Source: Roseovarius salincola
GTDB taxonomy: Bacteria > Pseudomonadota > Alphaproteobacteria > Rhodobacterales > Rhodobacteraceae
DNA: 64,000 nucleotides
Assembly: GCF_026891095.1 (NCBI RefSeq)
Contig: NZ_JAPTNL010000016.1
Location: 1-64,000 of the forward strand
Reading direction: 5' to 3'
The notes under the pieces are model-generated. The model had not been told where the DNA came from and did no database searches. It was given only the letters and a program-made list of their open reading frames with translations. A program made the position numbers and the translations under genes. Each line of letters starts with the position of its first letter. Within the stretch, counting starts at the first letter, position 1. Below are positions 1 to 9,831 of this stretch, in pieces.

Positions 1-25
1 CATCGCTGTATCGTCCGTTCTTCAT
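1..25 (-). CDS. partial CDS start, possibly an IS3-type orfA
   Basis: On the minus strand an ATG at 23-25 is preceded by a good ribosome binding site (GAGGAG, 7 bases upstream) and opens a frame reading MKNGRYSD before the window ends. IS3-family OrfA proteins often begin with a short Lys/Arg-rich segment of this kind and start very close to the element's end. The sequence upstream of the gene (about 45-80) contains a stretch that looks to me like an IS3-type terminal region. Eight residues cannot prove this. It is a real-looking start of an unidentified gene that continues beyond position 1. Confidence 0.35.
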
Positions 26-192
26 CGTAAATCTCCTCAGATATCTTGCCGAGAAAATTCTACTTTTGAACACCACTGATTTTCGGGGGGATTACCCCTC
101 CACCGAACCACCGGGGGCGCACCAGATGCAGCCCAAAAATCGCCGCCAGACTCCGCGCCCCAAGCACCGGATTCGCCCCGGATTCCCCGATC

Positions 193-261
193 TGTACAAA
201 ACGTTCCGCGAAGGCCCCGATTTTGGTACAAAACCGGCGTACAAAACGGACGTTTTGTACG
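193..261. repeat. cluster of GTACAAAAC palindromic repeats
   Basis: Four copies of a GTACAAAAC-type word lie in the 239 gene-free bases 26-264: 193-203, 225-235 (less exact), 238-248, and inverted at 251-261. The last two form a perfect 11-bp inverted repeat, CGTACAAAACG and CGTTTTGTACG, separated by only two bases. The palindrome sits four bases past the stop codon of the hydratase gene, so it may end that transcript or bind a protein. A related inverted repeat occurs at 11456-11492, also just past a minus-strand stop codon. Nothing else was recognised in 26-264. Confidence 0.6.
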
Positions 262-264
262 CTC

Positions 265-1059
265 TCAACCGGCCTTGGCCTCCATGCATTGGCGCCCGTC
301 AGGGCCGCGCACCCAGGCGCTGCCATCGCCCTTCCAACAGAGCTCGGCCGCCTCGAAATGCATCAGCGGCGCGGTCGCCCGGAAGGCGAAGGTCTTGAGC
401 GCCCCAAGTTCGCGTTCGGCCAGCAGCATCAGCAGTTGTGCCAGCAGCGGGCCATGCACCACAAGCCCGGCGTAACCCTCGATTTCCTTCGCATAATCAA
501 TGTCATAGTGGATACGGTGCCCGTTGACTGTCAGCGCCGAATAGCGAAAGAGCAGGGTCGTGTCGAAGCGGCGCGTCTCGCAGATATCCTCGTCCGTCCG
601 TGCCATTTTCGGCGTGCTTGGCGGCGCATTCGGGTCCGGGTCCTCGCGGTAAACAAGGTCCTGCCAGTCGGTCACGCAGAGCCTGTCCCCCTGCCGGATC
701 TCATGACGCAGCGCGACAAAGCCCAACGGCCCGCTACGCCCCGTCTTTCGTTCGGATTTCTCCTTGTAAGTCAATCGCTTGGCCGGTTCTCCGGCGCGCA
801 GCGGCGCGTGAAATTCCAACCGCCCCCCGGCCCACATCCTGCGCGGCAAGCCCATGTCCGGGATCACCCCGCCCACCTTCGGATGCCCATCTCTGCCAAG
901 CATTTCAGGGGTTTGCGGGTCCCAGAAATACAATTGATGAAAAAACGGCGGCAACGCATCCCCCGCCTCGAGGCCCGGAGTCTGCCCCAGGCTCGCCTGC
1001 ATCGCCCGCGCCCGCGCCGGGTCGATCATGTCGGGAATGGTCTGGATCGGATTATTCAT
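265..1059 (-). CDS. MaoC/HTD2-type hydroxyacyl-thioester dehydratase
   Basis: A 264-residue protein of the mesaconyl-CoA/itaconyl-CoA hydratase-like family (FAS1-type dehydratase with a double hot-dog fold). The hydratase-type signature is visible at residues 172-190 (YSALTVNGHRIHYD...), with the His and the Asp-containing helix expected at the active site; a hydrophobic G-x-V-V-H-G-P segment follows. Enzymes of this family add or remove water on acyl-CoA thioesters. The flavin reductase, LysR regulator and FadH-like reductase downstream on the right suggest acyl-CoA or CoA-ester catabolism, but the substrate cannot be read from the sequence. Length fits the family. Confidence 0.75.
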   Translation of the reverse strand: MNNPIQTIPDMIDPARARAMQASLGQTPGLEAGDALPPFFHQLYFWDPQTPEMLGRDGHPKVGGVIPDMGLPRRMWAGGRLEFHAPLRAGEPAKRLTYKEKSERKTGRSGPLGFVALRHEIRQGDRLCVTDWQDLVYREDPDPNAPPSTPKMARTDEDICETRRFDTTLLFRYSALTVNGHRIHYDIDYAKEIEGYAGLVVHGPLLAQLLMLLAERELGALKTFAFRATAPLMHFEAAELCWKGDGSAWVRGPDGRQCMEAKAG

Positions 1060-1116
1060 TCGTCTTCGCCAAGTTATTGATTTTGTTCCCGTAAATGACG
1101 GCCCAGCGGCGCGGCG

Positions 1117-1656
1117 TCAACCGGTTTCGGCGCGCAGCGCCTCCATTTTGCCGGTCAGAACCTTGCGGTAATGATCATTGGTCAGCTTGCCTTCGGCGTC
1201 GAACTCATTCCCCGCCGCCGCCACGCAAAGCATCGGCCCATGCAGAACACGCGCCTGCAACGGCACAAGGCAGCTCAGTACCATGAACTGCCCGGTTTCG
1301 CCCCCGGTACGCCCGGCATTCGCCGACATCACCACCGTCGGCCTGCCCTTGAACGGCATCCCCTCGACCCGGCTGATCCAGTCGAAGGCATTCTTCAGAA
1401 CCCCGCTGATACCCTTGTTGTATTCAGGCGAGGAAATGACGATTGCGTCAGCGTTTTTTACTTGTTTTGCAAGGGTTTGAACAGATTCCGGAACGCCCTT
1501 TTCGGCCTCCAGGTCGCCGTCGTAGAGCGGCAGGTTCAGCTCGCCCGTGTCGATTGTCGCAGGCCCGAAAACGGTCGCCGCCTCGGCCAGAAGCATGCGG
1601 TTGTAAGAGCCTTTGCGCAGTGAGCCGGAGATCGTCAGCAGCGTGGGGTTCGCCAT
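1117..1656 (-). CDS. NADPH-dependent FMN reductase family oxidoreductase
   Basis: A 179-residue flavodoxin-fold protein. The N-terminal phosphate-binding loop SGSLRKGSYNR binds FMN, and the typical SPEYNKGISGVLKNAFDW segment follows in the middle, both hallmarks of the NAD(P)H-dependent FMN/quinone/chromate reductase family. I chose the ATG at 1656 because AAGGAC lies just upstream and the residues before it (to 1701) are unlike the family. It probably reduces flavins or quinones in the cytoplasm with NADPH. The LysR gene on its right has the same orientation and could control it. Confidence 0.85.
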   Translation of the reverse strand: MANPTLLTISGSLRKGSYNRMLLAEAATVFGPATIDTGELNLPLYDGDLEAEKGVPESVQTLAKQVKNADAIVISSPEYNKGISGVLKNAFDWISRVEGMPFKGRPTVVMSANAGRTGGETGQFMVLSCLVPLQARVLHGPMLCVAAAGNEFDAEGKLTNDHYRKVLTGKMEALRAETG

Positions 1657-1817
1657 GGAATGTCCTTTCGTCGTCGGAATGTCCCGATGAATCTGGCACA
1701 ATCACCCGCCAAGACAACCGCTCTCGCCGCACACGCCCTGTTCGCCGCCGATCAAAGCACAACCCCCGGACGCGGCGGCATCCGGGGTTTGCGGTTTTGT
1801 TACGCGTTATGAACGAT

Positions 1818-2723
1818 TTACCAGTCGTTCGGGCCCTTCTCGGAAAAGGCATGCACGAGGAAGTCGATGAAGGCGCGCACCTTGGGCTGGGTGAAGCGGC
1901 CCGGCGGATAGACCGCGTAAATACCCTGCGTTTCGACTGGAAGATCGGGAATGACATCCTCGACAAGCCCTTCCTGCATCGCCGTGGCGTAAAGGAAACT
2001 GGGCAGATAGGCGATCCCGAGGCCCGATATCGCCGCATTGAGCAGCGATTGCCCGTCATTGACGGAAAGCCCGCCAGCCGTACGCACCTGCCGCTTTTCG
2101 CCCGATGGCGCTGTCAGCTTCCACACCGACCCGTTGGTCTGGCTGGAGTAATGCAGCAGCTTGTGCTCGTTGAGGTCATCAATCTTCTTGGGCCGGCCAT
2201 AGCGCTCCAGGTAAGCGGGGCTGGCGATCATGCGTTTGGTGGTGTCGGTCAGCTTGCGTGCCCGCAACGTGCTGTCCTCCAGCTCGCCGATGCGCACCGC
2301 CATGTCGAAACCTTCCGAAATCAGCTCCACATAGCGGTTGTTGAGCACCATGTTGACCGAGATATCCGGGAATTCCTCAAGAAACGTGCCCAGAACCGGG
2401 CTGAGGTGATTGACGCCGAAATCCGTGGCGACAGAGATACGCAGCAGGCCCGAGGGCGCAGATTGCATCGAACTGACCAGCGCATCCGCCTCGCCCGCAT
2501 CGTTGAGCACCCGCAACGCGCGGTCGTAATAGGCCAGGCCGATCTCGGTCGGGCTGACCCGTCGTGTAGTCCGGTTCAACAGGCGCGCCCCAAGACGCGC
2601 CTCCAGGGACGAAACATGCTTGGAGACAGCCGATTTCGAGATTCCCATCTTGCGCGCAGCGTCGGTGAATCCTCCTTGATCCACGACGGTCGCGAAGGCC
2701 TCCATTTCGGTAAGGCGATCCAT
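1818..2723 (-). CDS. LysR-family transcriptional regulator
   Basis: A 301-residue LysR regulator: N-terminal winged helix-turn-helix (FATVVDQGGFTDAARKMGIS, then SAVSKHVSSLEARLGARLLNR) followed by a periplasmic-binding-protein-like effector domain to the C-terminus. The start at 2723 (MDRLTEMEAF) is preferred because LysR proteins begin just before the first helix; an in-frame ATG at 2777 would add 18 unrelated residues. It resembles the CrgA/DhcR-type subgroup whose members often regulate quinone or aldehyde reductases. It lies between a flavin reductase and a dienoyl-CoA-reductase-like gene, either of which could be a target. Confidence 0.9.
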   Translation of the reverse strand: MDRLTEMEAFATVVDQGGFTDAARKMGISKSAVSKHVSSLEARLGARLLNRTTRRVSPTEIGLAYYDRALRVLNDAGEADALVSSMQSAPSGLLRISVATDFGVNHLSPVLGTFLEEFPDISVNMVLNNRYVELISEGFDMAVRIGELEDSTLRARKLTDTTKRMIASPAYLERYGRPKKIDDLNEHKLLHYSSQTNGSVWKLTAPSGEKRQVRTAGGLSVNDGQSLLNAAISGLGIAYLPSFLYATAMQEGLVEDVIPDLPVETQGIYAVYPPGRFTQPKVRAFIDFLVHAFSEKGPNDW

Positions 2724-2872
2724 ACTCGATACCTCTATTCGTTTGACAAGGACCGTTATCAGCGGAAATTCGGGCACAACTGCGGCATCGGGCCGACAAT
2801 ATCTGGGTTTTGTTCAGGATCGTTCGTGGCACGGAAACAAGAGAACAAACGTTTCCGTTTGAGCGACCAAGG

Positions 2873-4966
<2,094 letters not shown>

Positions 4967-5077
4967 TTAAGCGGGCGGCCCGTCATTTGCGGCGCCCGGC
5001 CCGCAACGGTCCCGGCAGCGGTTCGGTATCGCGTTGGTCTGACGTCGGTATCACGTCGGTATTGCGCGCGGCCGGAT

Positions 5078-5944
5078 TCAGCGCGCCGAGGCGGCCCAGT
5101 CCCAATACATCTCCTGCACACGCCGGGTCAGCGGGCCGACCTGATACCGGGTGTCGTCAAAGGCAGTGACCGGCGTGACCTTCATCATGTTGCCCGAGAG
5201 GAACACCTCGTCGGCGTCGTGGAAATCCTGAAAGCTCATCACGGTCTCATGCACCTCGACCCCGTCGGCGCGCAAGTTCCGGATATGGCGTGCGCGGGTG
5301 ATCCCCGACAGGAACGTGCCGTTCGGGATCGGTGTGAACACGGCGCCATCCTTGACCGCGAAGACATTGGCGGTGGCGGTCTCGGCGACATTGCCAAGCG
5401 CGTCGGCAACCAGCGCGTTGCCGAATCCGCGTGCCTGCGCCTCGGCGATCATCCGGGCGTTGTTGGGATAGAGGCAGCCCGCCTTGGCGTTGACCACGGC
5501 GTCCTCGAGGACGGGACGGCGAAAGCGGGTGCGGGTAAGCGTGGTCGAGCTGCCCGGCGGCGCCATCGGCGTGGCCTCGAGGCAGATGGCGAAGCCGGTG
5601 CCGCCGTCGCGGTCCGGCATCACGCCGAGCGGGCCGCCGCTGATCGACCAATACATCGGACGGATATAGACCGCCGCTCGGGAATCATAGGCGGCAAGCC
5701 CCTCGTGGATGATCTGCACCATGTCTTCGGGCGTGACGGTCGGCTTGATCATCAGCGCTTCGGCGGAGGCGTTCACCCGCGCGCAATGCAGGTCGAGATC
5801 GGGGGTCAGCCCATGCGCATAGCGCGCGCCGTCGAACACGGTCGTGCCAAGCCAAGAGCCGTGATCCGCCGCGCGCATCACCGCAAGGTCGCCATCATGC
5901 CATGCGCCATCGAAATAGGTGCGGATATCGGTGCCGACTGCCAT
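5078..5944 (-). CDS. class IV (branched-chain type) aminotransferase
   Basis: A 288-residue fold-type IV PLP enzyme related to branched-chain aminotransferase IlvE and D-amino-acid aminotransferase. Visible marks are the N-terminal HGSWLGTTVFDGAR segment, the probable PLP lysine in VVNAKAG, and the C-terminal LSGNMMKVTPV loop. It should transfer amino groups between branched-chain or related amino acids and 2-oxoglutarate. The ATG at 5944 is preceded by a purine-rich site (AGGAGGACG). It lies 177 bases upstream of the FadH-like gene in the same direction and may be co-transcribed. Which amino acid it uses cannot be told. Confidence 0.8.
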   Translation of the reverse strand: MAVGTDIRTYFDGAWHDGDLAVMRAADHGSWLGTTVFDGARYAHGLTPDLDLHCARVNASAEALMIKPTVTPEDMVQIIHEGLAAYDSRAAVYIRPMYWSISGGPLGVMPDRDGGTGFAICLEATPMAPPGSSTTLTRTRFRRPVLEDAVVNAKAGCLYPNNARMIAEAQARGFGNALVADALGNVAETATANVFAVKDGAVFTPIPNGTFLSGITRARHIRNLRADGVEVHETVMSFQDFHDADEVFLSGNMMKVTPVTAFDDTRYQVGPLTRRVQEMYWDWAASAR

Positions 5945-6041
5945 CTTCGTCCTCCTGTTCAGCGCGCGCAGCCTAGGCCGGTTGCGCGGGAGGGTCCAGA
6001 GGCGTTGAGCGAGGGATGGCGCGCCTGTGGCGCGCGCGAAA

Positions 6042-6090
6042 GCGAGGGGCCAGCCCCTCGCGCTCCCCGGGATATTTTCAAACAGAAGAA
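6042..6090 (-). terminator. strong hairpin with GATATTTT tail between two genes
   Basis: A 9-bp inverted repeat (6042-6050 with 6053-6061, GCGAGGGGC and GCCCCTCGC) lies just past the stop of the VOC gene ending at 6095. The adjacent GGGATATTTTCAAACAGAAG sequence resembles an intergenic element that I recall as dispersed in Rhodobacteraceae genomes, often beside such hairpins. It could act as a transcript end for the minus-strand VOC gene. No second copy with the full tail was seen in this window. Confidence 0.45.
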
Positions 6091-6094
6091 GGGG

Positions 6095-6580
6095 TCAGGG
6101 TGCCTCGGCGAGGAGCGCGTCGAGATCGAGCGGGCTGTTGGTCATCGCAAGCTGGCCATCGGGATCGCGCGGCCAGTCCTTTGGCGGTCGGTCGCGGTAA
6201 AGTTCGACCCCGTTGCCATCGGGGTCGCGCAGGTAGATGGCTTCGCTGACGCCATGGTCGGCGGCGCCGTCGAGGGTGAGGCCGCCGGCGAGAACGCGGC
6301 GCAGCGCATCGGCGAGCTGCGCGCGGTCGGGATAGAGGATCGCCGCGTGGTAAAGGCCGGTGTGGCCCTTCGGTGCGGGCGTTCCGCCGAGCGAGTCCCA
6401 GGTGTTGAGGGCGATATGATGGTGATAGCCGCCCGCGCCGAGGAAAACGGCGCTGGCGCCCCAGCGTTGCTGGATGCGAAAGCCGAGCACGCCCGCGTAA
6501 AAGCCGATGGCGCGGTCGAGATCGGCGACCTTGAGATGGACATGGCCGATCCGGGCCTGGGGGTGAATTTCCGTGGTCAT
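6095..6580 (-). CDS. VOC-family (glyoxalase/dioxygenase fold) protein, CatE-like
   Basis: A 161-residue vicinal-oxygen-chelate protein. The first metal ligand is in GHVHLKVADLDRAIGFY, a further His lies in GYHHHIALNTW, and the second-half glutamate lies in DPDGNGVELYRDRP. These motifs match catechol-2,3-dioxygenase-like CatE proteins and glyoxalases. The start at 6580 begins the beta-strand holding the first ligand; longer versions of the frame reach into the neighbouring gene and have random composition. The substrate is unknown. A second VOC gene lies immediately upstream in the same direction. Confidence 0.8.
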   Translation of the reverse strand: MTTEIHPQARIGHVHLKVADLDRAIGFYAGVLGFRIQQRWGASAVFLGAGGYHHHIALNTWDSLGGTPAPKGHTGLYHAAILYPDRAQLADALRRVLAGGLTLDGAADHGVSEAIYLRDPDGNGVELYRDRPPKDWPRDPDGQLAMTNSPLDLDALLAEAP

Positions 6581-6693
6581 GGCGCGACCTTTGCATCTGT
6601 GCGACTGATGAAAAAAGAGATGGGCATTTATCGCTGTGCGCGCAATTACGCAGAATCTGGCATTTCCTGTGCCAGAACGCACAGATGGCGCGA

Positions 6694-7275
6694 TCAGTAG
6701 GGGTGTTTTGGCCCGCGATCCGAAGACAGGCTTTGCTGGCGTGTGGCCACGAGGTGTTCGATCGCGTCGGCGAGGTGGATTTCGGCGATATGGTGATCGC
6801 CGCGCGCGACGCGGATGCGGTGGGCCTCGATCATGACATCGGCATGGCTGCACCCGTACGGGGGTTCGAACCGGTAGCAGGCGAGTTCGATCAGGAGGCC
6901 CATCGGGTCCTTGAAATAGATCGAATCCATGAAGCCGCGGTCCTTGGGGCCGGAATGGGCGATGCCACGCTCATCGAGGCGTTCGACCGCCTGCGAGAAA
7001 CTTGCGTGGCTGACATTGAAGGCCAGGTGATGCACGCAGCCCGGATCGGTCGGGGTGCGTTTTTGGACGGCTGTGCGGGTCTCGTTGGTGAAGATGGTGA
7101 TCAGCCGCCCGTCGCCGGGATCGAAATAGAGATGGCCCTCGTCGGGGTCATCGAGATTGGGTTGGTCGAAAATGAACGGCATGCCGAGCACCCCTTCCCA
7201 GAAGTCGATACTGGTCTGGCGGTCGGCGCCGGTGAGGGTGATGTGATGCACGCCTTGGGTTTGCAGTTTGCGCAT
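6694..7275 (-). CDS. VOC-family ring-cleaving-dioxygenase-like protein
   Basis: A 193-residue VOC protein beginning MRKLQTQGVHHITLTGADRQ, the form typical of the glyoxalase/extradiol dioxygenase group. The first-half His is in VHHITL, a later His in GCVHHLAFNV, and the Glu ligand in DPMGLLIELACYRF. AAGGAG lies upstream of the ATG. Full-length members of this group have two such units (about 310 residues), so this shorter protein corresponds to one unit plus a tail. The C-terminal ~50 residues contain an amphipathic segment. It sits 113 bases upstream of the other VOC gene and may be co-expressed. Confidence 0.75.
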   Translation of the reverse strand: MRKLQTQGVHHITLTGADRQTSIDFWEGVLGMPFIFDQPNLDDPDEGHLYFDPGDGRLITIFTNETRTAVQKRTPTDPGCVHHLAFNVSHASFSQAVERLDERGIAHSGPKDRGFMDSIYFKDPMGLLIELACYRFEPPYGCSHADVMIEAHRIRVARGDHHIAEIHLADAIEHLVATRQQSLSSDRGPKHPY

Positions 7276-7439
7276 GGCCGTGAACTCCTTTTTGCAAGAC
7301 TAGGTCGGCGCCGCCCCGTTTCGCAAGGCGATGAGGGGGCGGGGCGCTGCGCATAAACCATTTCGTGATTTGCATGTGAGCGCCGATTTTGCGTTTACGT
7401 ACCAGGAAACAGGCACGAGCAGGATAAAGGAGACATGGG

Positions 7440-7997
7440 ATGGCAACACGAGCGATCAACCGGCGTGCGATGATTGCCGGGGGCGCGTCGCTGTTGGCGG
7501 CGCCGGCCGTCTGGGCGGAACCCTCAAGCGGGGTGCGGCGCAACGCATCGGGTTTCGAGCTGCTTGATTGGCGTGATCATTTCGACACGCTGGAGCATGG
7601 TGCGATCGTGGCGGACACGCGCTCGCGCGCGCTGCATTTCTGGTCGGCGGATGAAAGCGTCTATCGGCTGTTCCCGACATCGGTGCCGCGCAGCCCGGAA
7701 CTGACGAAGCTGGGTCTGACGCGGATCGTCAAGAAGGTCGACGGCCCCTCCTGGACTCCGACGCCATCCATGCGCGAACGCGACCCGTCACTGCCCGCGA
7801 CGGTGCCACCCGGCCCCGAGAACCCGATGGGCACCCATGCGCTGCATCTGTCGTGGCAGTATTATCGCATCCACGGCACCCATGACACGCGCAAGATCGG
7901 GCGAAAATCATCTGATGGATGCATCGGCCTTTACAACGAGAAGATCGCCGAGCTTTATGAGCTGACCGAGATCGGCACGCAGGTGCGGCTGATCTGA
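7440..7997 (+). CDS. secreted L,D-transpeptidase (YkuD family)
   Basis: A 185-residue exported protein. The first 26 residues form a signal peptide with twin arginines (NRRAMIAGGASLLAA) and an AWA-type cleavage site, so Tat export is possible. The C-terminal half carries the YkuD active site: His in YRIHGTHD and the cysteine in SSDGCIGLYN. Such enzymes cross-link peptidoglycan peptides or attach lipoproteins to them in the periplasm. The usual Arg after SHGC is replaced here by Gly (SDGCIGL), a mild deviation. AAAGGAGAC precedes the ATG. It is a single plus-strand gene between minus-strand neighbours. Confidence 0.85.
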   Translation: MATRAINRRAMIAGGASLLAAPAVWAEPSSGVRRNASGFELLDWRDHFDTLEHGAIVADTRSRALHFWSADESVYRLFPTSVPRSPELTKLGLTRIVKKVDGPSWTPTPSMRERDPSLPATVPPGPENPMGTHALHLSWQYYRIHGTHDTRKIGRKSSDGCIGLYNEKIAELYELTEIGTQVRLI

Positions 7998-8025
7998 GGG
8001 GCGGGGCGGATCGCGGTGGCCCGGG

Positions 8026-9051
8026 TCACACCCGGGCGCCGACCATGCCCGCGATCTCGTAGGTCTTTTGCAGGATCGGCGTTGCGATCGCGCGGGCACG
8101 TTCCGCGCCCTCGGCGAGGATGCGGTCGATCTCGCAGACATCCTGCATGAGGCGGCCCATTTCGGTTGAGATCGGCGACAGCTTGTCGACTGCGAGATCG
8201 GCGAGCATCGGCTTGAATTCCGAGAAGGATTTGCCGCCCGCATCGCGCATCACCTGATCCACGCTCTGATCCGAGAGGGCCGCGTAGATATTGACGAGGT
8301 TGCGCGCCTCGGGGCGGTTCTCGAGGCCGGTGGCATCAAGGGGGAGCGGCTCGGGGTCGGTCTTGGCCTTTCGGATCTTCTTGGCGATGGTGTCGGAATC
8401 GTCGGTGAGGTTGATGCGGCTCATGTCCGAAGGGTCGGATTTCGACATCTTCTTGGTGCCGTCGCGCAGGCTCATGACCCGCGTGGCGGCGCCTTCGATC
8501 ACCGGTTCGGTGATCGGGAAGAAATCGACGCCGTAATCGTTGTTGAACTTGATCGCGATGTCGCGGGTCAGTTCGAGATGCTGTTTCTGGTCTTCGCCGA
8601 CGGGCACGTGGGTGGCGTGATAGACAAGGATATCGGCAGCCATCAGCGCCGGGTAGCCGAAGAGCCCCAGGCTGGCCTGTTCGGCGTTCTTGCCGGCCTT
8701 GTCCTTGAACTGGGTCATGCGCTTCATCCAGCCCATGCGCGCGACGCAGTTGAACACCCAGGCCAGTTGCGTGTGTTCGGGCACCTGGCTTTGATTGAAC
8801 AGGATCGATTTCTGCGGGTCGATCCCCGAGGCGATGAAACCGGCGGCCAGTTCGCGGGTGGCGCGGCGCAGTTTCCCGGGTTCCTGCCAGACGGTGATCG
8901 CATGCAGGTCGACCATGCAGAAGATCGACTCGACCCCTGCGTTCTGGCTGTTGGCGAAGCGCTTGAGCGCGCCGAGGTAGTTGCCGAGCGTCAGGTTGCC
9001 CGAAGGCTGGATCCCCGAAAAGACGCGGGGCGTGAAGACCGGCTCGGTCAT
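8026..9051 (-). CDS. trpS: tryptophanyl-tRNA synthetase
   Basis: A 341-residue class I aminoacyl-tRNA synthetase that charges tRNA-Trp. The HIGH-equivalent motif is at residues 16-27 ([12 protein letters not shown]) and the KMSKS loop at about residue 200 ([11 protein letters not shown]). Length equals the usual bacterial enzyme. GGAGATGAGCC precedes the ATG. It lies downstream of murJ in the same direction, with a plus-strand rhomboid-like gene between them. I see no missing motif. Confidence 0.97.
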   Translation of the reverse strand: MTEPVFTPRVFSGIQPSGNLTLGNYLGALKRFANSQNAGVESIFCMVDLHAITVWQEPGKLRRATRELAAGFIASGIDPQKSILFNQSQVPEHTQLAWVFNCVARMGWMKRMTQFKDKAGKNAEQASLGLFGYPALMAADILVYHATHVPVGEDQKQHLELTRDIAIKFNNDYGVDFFPITEPVIEGAATRVMSLRDGTKKMSKSDPSDMSRINLTDDSDTIAKKIRKAKTDPEPLPLDATGLENRPEARNLVNIYAALSDQSVDQVMRDAGGKSFSEFKPMLADLAVDKLSPISTEMGRLMQDVCEIDRILAEGAERARAIATPILQKTYEIAGMVGARV

Positions 9052-9126
9052 GGCTCATCTCCGTGGTGGATTTCCGTGCCAGCCTCGCTTACCCATGGGT
9101 CAAAGCCCCGTCAAGGAGAGCCCCGC

Positions 9127-9816
9127 ATGAGCAGTCCCCGTTCAGACCATCCGGTCAACCCGTTGCCCCCCGTCGTGGTCGCGTTGTTTCTGGTCATCAT
9201 CGGCATCGAGGCGGTGTTCAACCTGGGAACGCGGGGGCTGATCGGCGGCCCCGAGGCCGTCGGGTGGCGGCAGGGTGCTATCCAGGATTACGGGTTCAAC
9301 AGCGATATTTTCGGCTGGATGGTGCAGAACAATCTCTGGCCGGTCGCGCATTTGAAGCGGTTCGTGACCTATATGTTCCTGCATGGTTCGTTCACTCATG
9401 CGCTGTTTGCGGGTGTGATGCTGCTGGCATTGGGCAAGTTCGTCGGCGAGGTCTTTGCGCAATGGGCGGTGCTGGTGCTGTTCGTGGTGTCGGCGGTGGT
9501 GGGCGCAGTGGTGTTCGGACTGGCGACGCCCGAGCAGCAAAGCTGGCTGGTCGGCGCGTTTCCCGGCGTCTACGGGCTGATCGGGGGGTTCACTTACCTC
9601 ATGTGGCTCAAGCTGGGGCAGATGGGCGCACAGCAGTTCCGGGCCTTTACCCTGATCGGGGTGCTGATGGGGTTGCAACTGGTCTTTGGCCTGATCTTCG
9701 GGGCGAACCGGATGTGGCTGGCGGATGTGACCGGGTTCGCCGCCGGGTTCATCCTGTCGTTTTTCCTGGCGCCGGGGGGATGGGCGCGGATCCGCGCCAA
9801 GATCCGGCACCGTTGA
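9127..9816 (+). CDS. rhomboid-fold membrane protein lacking the catalytic dyad
   Basis: A 229-residue protein with about six hydrophobic segments and the rhomboid landmarks FLHGSFTH (residues 85-91) and VYGLIGGF (148-155). The residues needed for proteolysis are absent. At the catalytic-Ser position of GASG the sequence is GAFP (Phe145), the sixth segment has Asp200 where the catalytic His should be (ADVTGFAAGF), and the oxyanion Asn after HALF is Ala95. It is therefore best described as a rhomboid pseudoprotease that may bind or hold membrane proteins. The ATG at 9127 follows a purine-rich AAGGAGAG site. It is divergent from trpS. Confidence 0.75.
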   Translation: MSSPRSDHPVNPLPPVVVALFLVIIGIEAVFNLGTRGLIGGPEAVGWRQGAIQDYGFNSDIFGWMVQNNLWPVAHLKRFVTYMFLHGSFTHALFAGVMLLALGKFVGEVFAQWAVLVLFVVSAVVGAVVFGLATPEQQSWLVGAFPGVYGLIGGFTYLMWLKLGQMGAQQFRAFTLIGVLMGLQLVFGLIFGANRMWLADVTGFAAGFILSFFLAPGGWARIRAKIRHR

Positions 9817-9831
9817 GCGACACCGCCGCCC

